Origin: Chionis minor
Lineage: Eukaryota > Chordata > Aves > Charadriiformes > Chionididae
Length of the DNA: 64,000 nucleotides
Assembly (NCBI GenBank): GCA_013398295.1
Contig: VZSF01007818.1
Span: forward strand, 251,180 to 315,179
Direction of reading: 5' to 3'
Of this stretch, positions 36,917 through 48,365 are shown one piece after another; position 1 is the stretch's first letter, and each line of letters begins with the position of its first letter. Position numbers and translations under genes: made by a program. The notes below the pieces were generated by a model. That model had not been told where the DNA came from. It searched no databases and saw only the letters and a program-made list of their open reading frames with translations.

Positions 36917-39407
36917 CTAGTCAGCCCTTTAGAAAACCGTGCAGTTTGCCTTTAAATAATTTTACTGTCAGATCATCTAGCTATACTTAATGCTCTGTAC
37001 AGGAACTGCTATGGATACCACAGTAATCACGAAATTATCGAGGGCAAATGGCATGTTTTAAAGGCAGCCACTTGAACTGCAGCTCTTTTTACAAAACTAA
37101 CTCATTAGAGACGAGTTTACTCCATAGGCATCATTCACAACATCAAAGGCTGCTGGCTGTGTTTCTAAAAAGGTGTATCAATGCATAAACCGAGCTGTAG
37201 CTCCTCAGAAAGCAGAAGATACCGGATGAACACTCAGTGCTGTTGAAGGGTACTCAAAATTGGGAGAGCAGAACATACTACACACTTCCGCAGAAACACT
37301 GGTGTAGAGACAAGAGTGACTTATTGCAAATATATATGACTGCTATTATATAAATTCCATTGTATTAGTCATCATGTTCTTCCAGATATTAAAATCCCTT
37401 TCTCTAATGAATGGCAACCATAAGCTACTCCAGTTCTCTAAGTAGGTCACAGGATACTGGGACATTCAAATCCTTCTATCCAGCAGTGGTATATGCAGCA
37501 GCTACACCAAAGAAAGTGCAAAAAACATCAATACCTGTATTTCAGCTGGCTGTGCTTGCTTTGTCGGTATGCTCAGTTTGGTACTCTTTGCATGTGGAGA
37601 GAAAGAGGTAGTGCAGGTTATAAACCTATGTTTGTATACACGAGGGGCATAGCGGAGCAAGAAGCAGAGAGAAAGGAGCCATGCTGAGCTCCCAGGGGAG
37701 TAAAAAACACTTGGCTGCCATCAGCAAACCTTCCCCCAGTTCTAGCATGTACCCTACCATCTCATTGTCAGTTTCTGCAAGGGATCCAAGGCTTTCAGTT
37801 CTTGCTTATATTGGGGGCAGTGGATGGGATTTAAAACCACTCATGACATTGCAGGATTTCCCACTTTGGCTATACTTCTACAATAATTTTCCCGAGCAGG
37901 TAACAAAAACGCACTAGGCTATCCTCTAGCCTCTCCCCAAACTCCAAAAAGAGAAACATTCTTATTATTATTACACATAAATTAACTGCTCTGACCAAAT
38001 GACCAGAGACCTGATTTCTAGTCCAGCCCTAAAAACAGTTGTACAGGCACAGGGTGGAGGTGGGAAACTACAATAGAAGGCTATGAATGAGGGGGCAGAG
38101 CAAATATTCCCCAAGCCAGCTTTGTGGATGAGGAAAATGGTCTTGGAAGCAGTTTCCTAAATACATATATACAATAAATTATATTGGCATTTCATTCACT
38201 GTCTGTATCTTCTACTCTACTGTCTACACCAACTTCTCGTACACTGTACTTACAAACATTTTTAATTAAAGTAATGGAGGTTATTTAACTAAGACTCTGT
38301 TTCATATAAAATGCTCTCCCCTGGGTGCTTCTGATTAATTTTGGTTAAAGCTTAATAGAGTAATACACACTGATATGCTTTTCTACATTTCTCACTGGAG
38401 AGTCCCCTTTCTTCCCGCGTGCTTAGGCTACAGAAATGCCCAAATTTAAAAAATCAGAGTCAACATTCATTTAAAGAAGCCTTCCTCCTCTAACTTTTGC
38501 AATTCATTAGACCTCCATAATTAAACCAAATGGGAAATCTTCCAGTTCCCCAGTGGGTTTTTGTTAGTCAGCAAAAAAAACAGGAAAAAAAAAAAAAAGT
38601 TTTCCTGCATGTGCCTTTCAGCTTGTACTGAGAAAATCCCAGGCTTTTCGTGTGAGCAGCTGCAGCAGGGTTACCCAGGGTCGGCTTGGGTAGGAAGCGA
38701 AGGTTTCCTCCAGTCAGTTGGAGGAACATAGCCATGGTTGGCAAAAAGGGAAAGAGAAAACAACTTCCATTCAATTCCAAGTGCTTTTAAAATCAAAAGC
38801 AGCAAGAAACATTTAAGAAAGGGGCTTACCTAATGGAGATGATGAAGAGAGGAAAAAAACCCCAGAAAAATCTAGATGAAGGCCTAAACATTCAAGAAAA
38901 AAAATCAACAGAATCCCAATAAACCACTGACAATGCACTGGCATGAACTTTTGATTTTATATCTATGCACAACAGTCAGTGTACTTTAACCTCAAAACCT
39001 GTGCTCAATAGTATCTTTCTTCCAATCCTCAGTCTCAGCTGAAGCAGCTCTGACTCCCACAGTTCCTCCACCAAGTGACCCATATCCCCAAGAGCTTGCC
39101 CGTCCCAGGTACGTGGTTACATATGACAGCATGAGCCAGCACACGTAGCTTTGTCCTTTTAATTGTACGGTATTTACTTTGGAGCAGGTCAGGAGCAACA
39201 TCCCCCTGCACCTCGAAGCAAAGGGGAAAAGGGGCAAAACCTGTTTTGAGAGCTCCTCTGTAGCACTACCCACCAGCAGCCACTTCACATGGGCTAAAGT
39301 AAATCCCATGACAGTACAGGAAGGTGCTTGGGTCAGAAAGCAGATCTGTGCTGCATCCAAGACTCCATCTCTCTGAGGACACAAAAGTCAAGAATAAACA
39401 AAACCGT

Positions 39408-39422
39408 CCTCCTCCTCCTCCT
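39408..39422. repeat. (CCT)5 microsatellite
   Basis: Five perfect CCT triplets within otherwise single-copy DNA. Confidence 0.9.
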
Positions 39423-40324
39423 CTAAAATCCCCCTCAGACCTCAAAATGCACCGCGACTTGCAAGGTTCTTGGAGTTTCAATTTCCACCCTGTTTACGAG
39501 AAAAGGTTATTCTTACCCATAAATGAAAAGCAAAGCTGATCAGTTTTAATATTACTAACCCCAAGAGCAGCTCTTTCTATTCCTCTAAGCCTGCCCCCAA
39601 CTTATGTACATGGTTATTCTCCTTGTCCAATATGTGCCGCTCATTAAAAGCTCTGGGAGACACATCTATGTGAATCACCTGACGAAAATACCCGCGGCAT
39701 GCATTTTCAGTACTGGTGGTATGTGCACCTCCTTCCCACTGCACAAGGTAAAGATGGTAAAACAGACTTCAAAATATTTCCTTAAAACTTGAAAAGAATA
39801 TATGAGCAAGCTTGCTTTTTTTAAAAGAAAAACAAACAAACAAAAAAACCCAACAAAAAAACCCTCAAAACCATGTAGCACCTGACAGATTGCAATAGCT
39901 GCAGAAACTGAAATTTGGCTTATCTCCGGAAGAACTGCAAGGAAAGGGCACAGCAGAAGCTACCCGGGCTAGCTACCCAAGGAGAACCTGCCGGTGCAAA
40001 GGAAGACCGACTGCTCCTCTGCCTCTGCGTGGTGGTGGCAGCAGCGAGAGGTGCCCACCACCACCCTAAAGGCAGCCACCATTTGTTTTGCAGAGGCCCA
40101 ACAGCCAGTGGTCACAGGGCACAGGGAGGAACTCGTGGTCCAGAGGTTTAACAAAACTAGCAAAAATAGGTGGGTTTCCTCCTTCTTGCGTCCCCCCCCA
40201 TACATCAGTGTTATTGCAGCCAAAGAACTCGGTGCTGTTTTACACAGCGCCACTGTTTCCCTCCCAAAGCGTCAGCATATGTAAGGCTATAATGTACATA
40301 AGTAGATGTTCAAATAATCCCCAA

Positions 40325-40338
40325 AATCAATATTGATT
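40325..40338. promoter_or_regulatory. 14-bp palindrome of two head-to-head ATCAAT sites
   Basis: aatcaatattgatt is a perfect palindrome. Each half (ATCAATA) matches the core bound by ONECUT/HNF6 and CUX-type homeodomain factors. Occupancy cannot be judged from sequence, and the flanking DNA is ordinary AT-rich sequence. Confidence 0.3.
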
Positions 40339-42139
40339 GGTCGTAGATCTTGTTTACCATCTTTTTATTCTACAAGCTGCACACCTCGCTGGGAAACCAC
40401 ACACCTATGGAACAAAAGAAACCCAAACACCTCTTATTATTTAGTTCATGACAAGATTAATGACCTGAAACACATACATTAGTTTCTTGTTTCAGACTAC
40501 ACCAATCCTATAACAGCAGATCCCTGTTGCGAAACGAGAAAGAGTACAACTCAATATGCTATTCATGAATAATCCAATGTGGATACAGAGTTATTCAGCT
40601 ACAATGCATTTAAGAATGAAAAAGAGAGGGTAACAGCGGTAAACACCCAGGGATATTTTGAATTTAATTGGGATTAGCATGTAATACGCTTACAGCCTTT
40701 TGAAGAGAGGCTACACAGCAGCTATTGAGAACACAGGCGTTTGAAAGCCCCAAGCACCTCATTTAATGGTCTTTTCAGCTGGCAAAAGCTGCTTTCCGAC
40801 AGTGGGTTTGTTTGCAGGGAGTTTAACCCCAAGCTATTGCTCAAAGCCGAGCTGCGCTGGGGGGGAGCAGACTCCAATGCTACAGTAAATTTTGCAGTTT
40901 TGGGGCAGGGCAGCTGAAGCATGTGAGGGTACTTCAGAAAGCCCACGACCTCATCTCCTCTCGCTCGCTCAGCTCCTCACACAGAGAAATACTACATGTA
41001 ATAATACCAGGGAGCAGTGGTCTTCAAAACAATCGCAGAACAAAGACAAACGTGGAGGGTTGCCAATGTGATGGTGGGTGGGTGTACAATGGACCTACCT
41101 GGATGCTACTTAGAGAGCAGGTGTCATCTATATGCTTTCTGTGCATAGTTCTTCTCAGGCAGGTATAAACAGGTTGGGGAGGCAGGGATAATCAATGGCT
41201 ATTTTCAACTTCCGTTTTAGGAAGATGTACGGGAAGAAATCAAGAAGCCCTTGATGGCTTATCCTCCAACCACAGGAATATTTCTGGCGTGTACCAACAT
41301 TTTGGTACTGCCCAAGCTGTTTAAGAGGTGACGGTGCAAGCATCTGCAGCCTGTTTGCAAGAGGAGGGCATCCATTGGCACCTCCGACAGTTGTGCTGCC
41401 CTTGCCTGGAAGGGTGTCTCAGGGAAGAGAAAGGGTTGGTTCAGAGTTCACATCACTGTTACGGGCTCCCAAAGCATATTCAACAGCTATCAAAGCTCAC
41501 CGAAGGCATCTCTAAGGCTAAGAGGAGGGTTAAAACTGAAGTACTGTGAATTTTACCTCACAGATTTCCACAGCCCCTTCACTTTTTGGTGACTTGGTCT
41601 CATAGAAGGATAGTATGGAAACTTGGGCACACAGGGGAATGAAAAGTAAGAAAAGCCTCTGATGTTTTTTCCCTTTCTACCTGCTGATGCTCTCTCCTTC
41701 AGATCACAAGTGTCAGAATGGTTTTATAAAAGCCAAAGTTTGCGGTAGGGCTCCCACTGCAGCAGCGTCCTTAAAGTAGTCTTTGAAGATTTTCTTCCAA
41801 GCTGTTCCCACCGTGCTCCTCCTCAGCTACCAAACCCAGTGGGAATGAGTTGCACATGTTGCCTCAAGTATTTCTACAACTGCAGAGCTTTGTTTGTATG
41901 TGGTGATAGTGGGGGAAATGGCCTCTTTCTAAATATATCTCCCCCTTACATCTGGGTGAAGAAACAGGGATGAGGTTATCCTTTTAAGTGCTGGTAACCA
42001 GGCCTAGTATATTTGTTATTGTTGCACCTCTGAAAAAACCGAATTAGGGGCTGTTGTACTAGGTGTTATTTTTCTCATGGAAGGACAATCTCTGCTCTGG
42101 TGAGCTTATACAAATCCGCCTTCTGCCAACAACTTAGCA

Positions 42140-42235
42140 AAACACGCAGCAAATATTCCGCTGACTTATGTCTGCTGCAGTCCCACCGAAATCAATGAGG
42201 TTGACCTGCTTGTATATCGAGCAGAATTTGATTCC
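42140..42235. mobile_element. Possible ancient amniote repeat fragment
   Basis: The centre tcccaccgaaatcaatgagg resembles the tcccattgaaatcaatggg core seen in several old amniote interspersed repeats, and cagaatttgattcctgtg could be a degraded flank. The similarity is short, so this is a weak call. Confidence 0.25.
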
Positions 42236-45121
42236 TGTGTTTATTTGTGGATGGCTACGGAAGAGGCTGACCAAGTCTGCGTGGAAAAAGATAACCCAGA
42301 ACATCAGAGGTAGCTTCTGCTTGGACTAAAGCTTCAGAGGGCTGAGGACAGAACATGGGAACGGATGGATGAATGCTTAGAAAAACAGCAACCGGACTCA
42401 GCGACTTTGCTTTGTTAACCTGAAAAGTGCTCAGGGAGCTCCCATGCTGGGAGAATTCACGTGATCTCACTATTACGCTTACTACCACTTTTCATTTATA
42501 CACCTAATTTGAATAAAAGGAAGCCAGCTGCAGATCAATGGCATACACCGGTACCACAGCAGCAGTAAATCGAAAGCAAAAGGCAAAGAAAAACGCAGAA
42601 AAGATTTTGAGCTACACCATGTAACCGGCAAGGCAGCAGAGCCCGAAACGTGCTTCATCAGCCCGGCACAGCATTCGCAACTGGCCCAACAACATAAATC
42701 CAAATACGCACCCTGTATTGTAACAGGAGAGCATTAGCATTTGCCGAGCAGCTTCTAGTTGCCACAGGTTTAACACGATAGAAGTGGTGAAGGGGCAGAG
42801 CTCAGAGCCAAAGTAATTAAAGGTTTGGTCTGATGACTGGGGTTAAGATACCAGCACCACCGTTTATCTGTAAGCACACAGGAATCCTGTGTAGGAGCAG
42901 CTGCGCCAGTTGCAGAGCTGCTACCCCGGGTTCAGCAGGGATTTGTGCATCACAGCCTGCAAGTGTCACTCCATGGGGGTGGGAGGAAAGGACAGCTAGA
43001 TGAAACCTCAGTACTCTGGAGAAGACTTCTGAAGCTTGTACCTCTGCTACAAGCAGCTTTTTTTGGACACCACAAGTTTTAAAAAGGCTGGAAAGTGTAA
43101 GCACCTAAGAATTAGACACAGGACCTGGATTTGGAAATGGCTGGGAGTAAAGCGTCTCTTCAGCATCCTGCAGAAAGCAAGCCAGCCTGCTATCAGACCT
43201 AGCGGAAACTGCGGCTCTTGCTGGTTGACTAGCCAATTGGGTGGGTTGAGAGACAGATAACATCATGTCTGCACCCTCCCTCATTTCAGAGGCAAAAAAC
43301 TGGACAGAAAAAAAAAAAGTGCTACCATTAAGTGAGCAAATACAGGAATCAATTAAAAGTTCATGGGAAATGGAGGAGGAAAAGTCTGAGCGCAGGCAAG
43401 GTAAACCGTCTTAAAAATGAGCCTTCACACAGGGCTCTCCATCATTTTCAGGATGCTCTAAACCAAGCTGGCATGCTGCGGTACGAAGGCCAGTTTTGAC
43501 TGGCACGCAATCGCTCCTGGCTCCAGCAATTTCCAAACTCAGCAAGAGCTAGGAGCCAGGAGCCACTACCTCTCGCAGACACGCTACCAGCATGCTTAAT
43601 TTGGGAAAGGAAAATACAGTCTGGCACATTAGCCCTGAATGGCTGCCAAGTCCTGCTCTCATCTATGCAGTGCTGGAGCTGGCCAAAAAATAGGGGGAAA
43701 AAAAGTCCAACACCAGGCTGGACTCCCTCAGTAACAATCTCCCTTCCCAGCCATCTCTGTCTCGTTGTGCTTACCTTCCTCTGAGCATAACAGGGAATCA
43801 GAGCTCATATTCAGAGCTTATAGAAGCATCAAGCCATAAGGAATCTGGGTGAAATTGGGAGTCAGGCAACACAACACAAAAGTGAGTCTACACAGGAGCT
43901 TGCACACTGTTTAACGTTAAAATAACCAGTTCTGGAGATTGTGTTTGGGCTTGGTTCACCATCCTGCTTGATGCCACCAGCGGGTACGACAAAAATCTTG
44001 CCTTCAAGGCTGCTCCACAATACAGAATCCTGTGCCTAATCCAACTATAATTAAATAAACCTAATTTCAAATGGGGAAATTTCAAACCTATTAAGAAGAA
44101 ACCTGAAGCTATTACATGGATTAAGAAACATTTGGGAATTATTCTTACATGTGTTATTAACACAAGTTAGGCCTAATCAGAAGAAAACCCCTACATCATT
44201 GAATAGACTACTAGAATCACCTAGACCTTTTCAGAAATCATAAACAGGACTTCAGAAGGGAGTTTTATAGAAATAAATGTATGATAATAAATGTGGAGAT
44301 AGCTCTATTTATTTACATTTTAAGCCCTAGGAAGCATTGATGTCTTATTTCAAAACACTCCCTACAAGCAGGAAGACTAAACGTGCATTTTGGGTGGGCT
44401 TGTTTGGGTTTGTGAGGGTTTTTTTTAACTCATTCTGTCATTTAATCACTTGCTTCCAGGAAACCAGGCTTTAAAGAAAATGTCAAGTGTCATCAGTTGA
44501 CAGTGCTGACAATGGAAAAACTGGGTTTGCAAGTACATACAGGATCTTATTTTTGGGTTTGACCAGTACTAACTAGTAAACAATGTTTACCCTCAAAAAA
44601 CATGCTCCAGAAAACACACTTCAATACACATGCAAATGTATCTGTGTGCTGTCTTTTGTTCAAGTACTGGTGGTATTAAAAGCTTAACAGTTTTCTGCAT
44701 TCACTGAAGGAAGTGCAAGAAGAAAGGACACCAGTAACACATTACAATGCAGGACAATATAGTGTGCAGAGCACGGAGAGTAATTCAAATCTATATATCC
44801 ACAGTGCCATGAATTGCTTTTAGCAACAACTAAAATTCCCATGAATGACACAAGCAATGATGGATCACGTTTGCCTCCATCACCCTCAAACGTTCCCACT
44901 CAGTCATACCAGGCTGTGTAGCAGCTGATGTGTATCTCTGTCCGCCACACCGATACTAGCCATCCCACTGAGTCAATCAGCTCCACACCTCTCACTTTCC
45001 TCCCCAAACCTGAGTCACCCTTGAGTTTTCATTTGCGTGGATGAGCCTGCCCTGCCTGCAGTTACAATGGGCACCAGGGGAAACAGCAGCTGGCGCCAGC
45101 TTAGAGGGTTTTCTTGTGGAG

Positions 45122-45502
45122 ATCATAGAATTATAGAATGGTTCGTGTTGGAAGGGACCTTAAAGATTACCTATTTCTAACCCCCCAGCCATGGGCAAGG
45201 ACACCTACCACTAGACCTGGTTGTTCAAAGCCTCATCCACCATGGTCTTGAACACTTCCAGGGAAGTGTTCAAGTGTCCTCCACAACTTCCCTGGGCAAC
45301 CTGTTCCAGTGCCTCACCATCCTCACAGTGAAAAATTTCTTCCTGAGATCTATTATAAATCTCCTCTCTTCCAGTTTGAAGCCATTCCCCCTCGTCCTAT
45401 CACTACAGGCCCTTGTAAAAAGTCCCTCTCCAGCTTTCTTGTAGGCCCCCTTCAGACACTGGAAGGCCAATATAAGGTCTCCCCAGAGACTTCTCTTCTC
45501 CA
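45122..45502 (-). mobile_element. CR1 LINE 3' end with internal rearrangement (copy 3)
   Basis: On the plus strand it begins with the reverse complement of the CR1 3' terminus (gatcatagaattatagaatg), then ttggaagggaccttaaag and the rest of the 3' UTR and ORF2 tail. The minus strand encodes ORF2 text such as GFKLEERRFIIDLRKKFF and [10 protein letters not shown]. The CR1 match ends near 45502 at cttctcttctccatg, after which the sequence is unique, so the copy is 5'-truncated. Inside it, 45247-45274 is a perfect inverted repeat where other CR1 copies read directly from the PSLEVFK codons into the preceding codons. That change replaces the conserved residues after EVVE and ends the frame early. 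The copy is inactive. Confidence 0.93.
45247..45274. repeat. Perfect 28-bp inverted repeat inside CR1 copy 3
   Basis: The left arm cttgaacacttcc (45247-45259) and the right arm ggaagtgttcaag (45262-45274) are exact reverse complements separated by two bases (ag). CR1 copy 1 in this window has only one of the two arms at the equivalent place, so the second arm was created in this copy. The element's reading frame is broken here. A template switch during replication or reverse transcription is the likely cause. Confidence 0.95.
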
Positions 45503-47786
45503 TGATAATGATGATAAGCTCATGTGAGCTGTCTCCCAACCCATTACTTCTCAAGAAAAGGAGGAAGCAAACATAATAATTGGTTTTCAGAGCCATGATT
45601 AAGAGGATCGTCGATTTGCCCCCATCCTTACTTTGGTCCCAACACCTCTCCAGCTGCAGGGAGATGCTGGACAGTTCCCCATCTACACAGCAGGGGGGAG
45701 TAAACAGTGGCATGGACAGTAAGGTGTCCTCACTGGTCGAGTATTAAATAAAGGGGATCAAATCACCCATTCTTTTGAAATGTTCCTACCATTTATAATA
45801 CCCAAGCCACCATAAATCCCAGGGAAACTAACCAAAGCTCAAGAGAATTGAAAAGACGCTGTCTTAGATTTTAAAAATGAAGGGTTGGTTTCATTTCTTC
45901 GATAGATAAAGTATTGAAAAAGGTCTTGGAAAAAAAAGGCAAAGTTTTTTCCGATGAACCATGCGGTAAGGGAAGTGCCTCGTTCTGGAAACTGTATCAA
46001 TTTCTGACACTTCCTTGCCTCCTCTTAGGTTCATTCGGCTAAAAAAAAAAACTGCTCAGAAGTGCAGCATAACTGTAAAAAGATGATGCCACTCATTCAT
46101 GAGAAGTAAGCCTGCTATGAAAGCAGCAGCAAACATCCTGCTGATCTACTGCCCGAAAGAACTTTGTTCAAAGTGTATGAAAAAGAGTATAAAAACTTAC
46201 ATAAAGAGGGCACTGTTCTTAAAAAACCTTAATATTCTGTATTTACATTGCTAACTTTGCTACTTGAAGGAGCTGAGCAGCTGGTCTGTCACACAAGAAG
46301 GTCCCAGCCTCTTGGACACAGCATAGACTAAACAATGATAGCCCACTTCCAGAACCTGGCAGAAGTATCCAGGCCTCACCCCATCCTTCTTTAACCACAG
46401 GCTCCCTCCTTGCTCTCTTTATTTAACATCAGCCACCTGTTTACCGCTCACTGCCTAAAAACTGCCTTAGTCTCTGGAGTTGCAAGAATGTTGTGTCTCT
46501 CACAAACCAAAAACCTCAGTTTATCTCAGAGGAGGATGGAACCATCTTTTCCTCTTTCTCATCATTTGTTTGAATTAACGATGCTTTCAAGAAGAAAGAA
46601 AAGAAACCCACAAAACAAACCGAACAAAAGAAGACAATTTCCACTTGAATTGGCCCTCCCTAAGCAGACGAATAGTCTCTCTCATAGTTCCAGCACTGTC
46701 TAGATGAAGGGGCTGGAGAAGTTGGTAAAATAATTGTGATGTCCTCGTGATGCCCTGCTACCTCCTCCTATGCCTTCTGTTAGGGCAAACAGTGAGTTGT
46801 TACTGGTAATTAATTGCTTAATATTTTAAAACAGTAATGTTGCTTTGGGTATTTTTCCCCTTGGAACTTAGCTAGTGTCAGGTATTGATGGCACCTAATG
46901 CAAAGCTTTGAGAGGAGCTCATGACCAGCTATCATTTTCAAATACGTTTTGATAAAGGATAGAAATGCACACAAAAGCAGCAAGGAAAATAACTGGAAGT
47001 ATATATTTAAAAGCACCTGTTTTTTAGCAGTATTATCAGAAGTTAAAGTAATGGGAGGAGGAGGTCTCCTTCTGTCCCATAACTTTCCCATATTCTTCTC
47101 CCCTCCCTTCTCGCATGACACAGGAAGAATTTGCACTCCTGTATATGGTTTGCTTTGTTTCCATCCCACTGGAGCTCTCATATAATACAGTCAGCCATCT
47201 CCCATCAGAAACCAAATTGTCATGTAAAACAGGGCAGACCTAGCTATTGGCTCACTTCAAGTTGATCTGAACAACATGTGATGGGGCCAGAGGAAGAAGA
47301 GCAGAGAGAATACGCTTCCAGTGTTCACCCTGGGAACCTGCCTGAAACTAAACACAGCTCCTTCCCTTGCTCTAGGACTACAGCCCATGCTGAATTAAAG
47401 CATGTCTCATCCCTGCGTTTCTTACAGGCACTTCCATGGGCTGACCTAGAACAGATCTTCAGGGCTGTACTTCATGATCTGCCTAAACAGTACCTTTTCT
47501 AAGGGGACCTTGATCATCCCTGGGACTGCTGGTAACCCAGCCCAGAAATCAACGTAACAGGAGCTTGCCTCCCGACTTGTCTCACTTGCAGATAGTGGAG
47601 ACCCAGCTTTACACAGAATTTCACACATCGAACTCTTGTTTCAGCTGCACTAATCCACTAACTCCAGTAATGTCATGGAGAGGCGTGCTTTCCCATTTCA
47701 GTTCATGTACATTCTCTAGCTGCAGGGGACATTAAGCTTCAATAAAGACTATTTTAAGAAGTCAGCTCATCTCTCGGTTGGTTTTC

Positions 47787-47804
47787 TTTTTTTTTTTTTT
47801 TTTT
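47787..47804. repeat. T18 homopolymer
   Basis: Eighteen T with no recognisable retroposed body on either side. Confidence 0.9.
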
Positions 47805-48330
47805 AATTCCTAAACTCAACTATGAAATTGAACAAAACCAGACAATTTGTCATTAATCTATCAGCTGAGATAGACCCACTGAGCTAAGATAATGGCATCT
47901 ATTGAGTGGTACAAGCTCAAAAATTATGCTGAGCTGAGAACGTGCTAAGCTGCCATGAGAAATCTGTGGTGTCTCAGTGTGATCTCAAGCTGTAATTTCC
48001 ATTCAAGGGAGGCCCTGTCAATCAAAGACGTATTAGAAATGATCTAAGACTTCTGGTGTTGCTCAAAAAGGTCTTAAAGCACCAAATTTATGTGAACACT
48101 TCAGTTTTCATTTCTGACGTAACAGAGACTACGTCAATGGTTGGGGTGTTCAGCACTATCACAGCATAAACAAGTCAATATACACAAGCAAAAATAAATG
48201 AAAAGAAGCCCCAAAATTGAAAGGCAAATCTTAGAACATGTTGGAATATAAGCAGCAAGTCAACATGGAGTAACGTGTTCTGGTCATACACGGCAGACCA
48301 CAGGAAAGTGAGGAGCAAGCTCCGTGTCTA

Positions 48331-48365
48331 AAAGCAAAGCAAAGCAAAGCAAAGCAAAGCAAAGC
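48331..48365. repeat. (AAAGC)7 microsatellite
   Basis: Seven perfect pentamers of aaagc, ended by aaata. Perfect copies of this length are usually polymorphic between individuals. Confidence 0.96.

Larger units (their letters stand above)
36371..45121. other. Non-coding single-copy DNA
   Basis: No gene is recognised. Two exact ATTTGCAT octamers lie 183 bp apart at 36609-36616 and 36792-36799. A 12-bp palindrome agcaagcttgct is at 39805-39816. The longest frame (130 codons, 38992-39384, -) has no recognisable domain. Simple repeats are listed separately. Confidence 0.75.

Noticed and set aside
45270..45713. 147-codon minus-strand frame as a novel protein
   Set aside because: Its C-terminal part is the CR1 ORF2 tail read into the rearranged site, and its N-terminal part is unique non-CR1 DNA that happens to be open.
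48331..48365. CRISPR-like direct repeats
   Set aside because: Uninterrupted pentamers without spacers are a microsatellite, and the window is vertebrate DNA.
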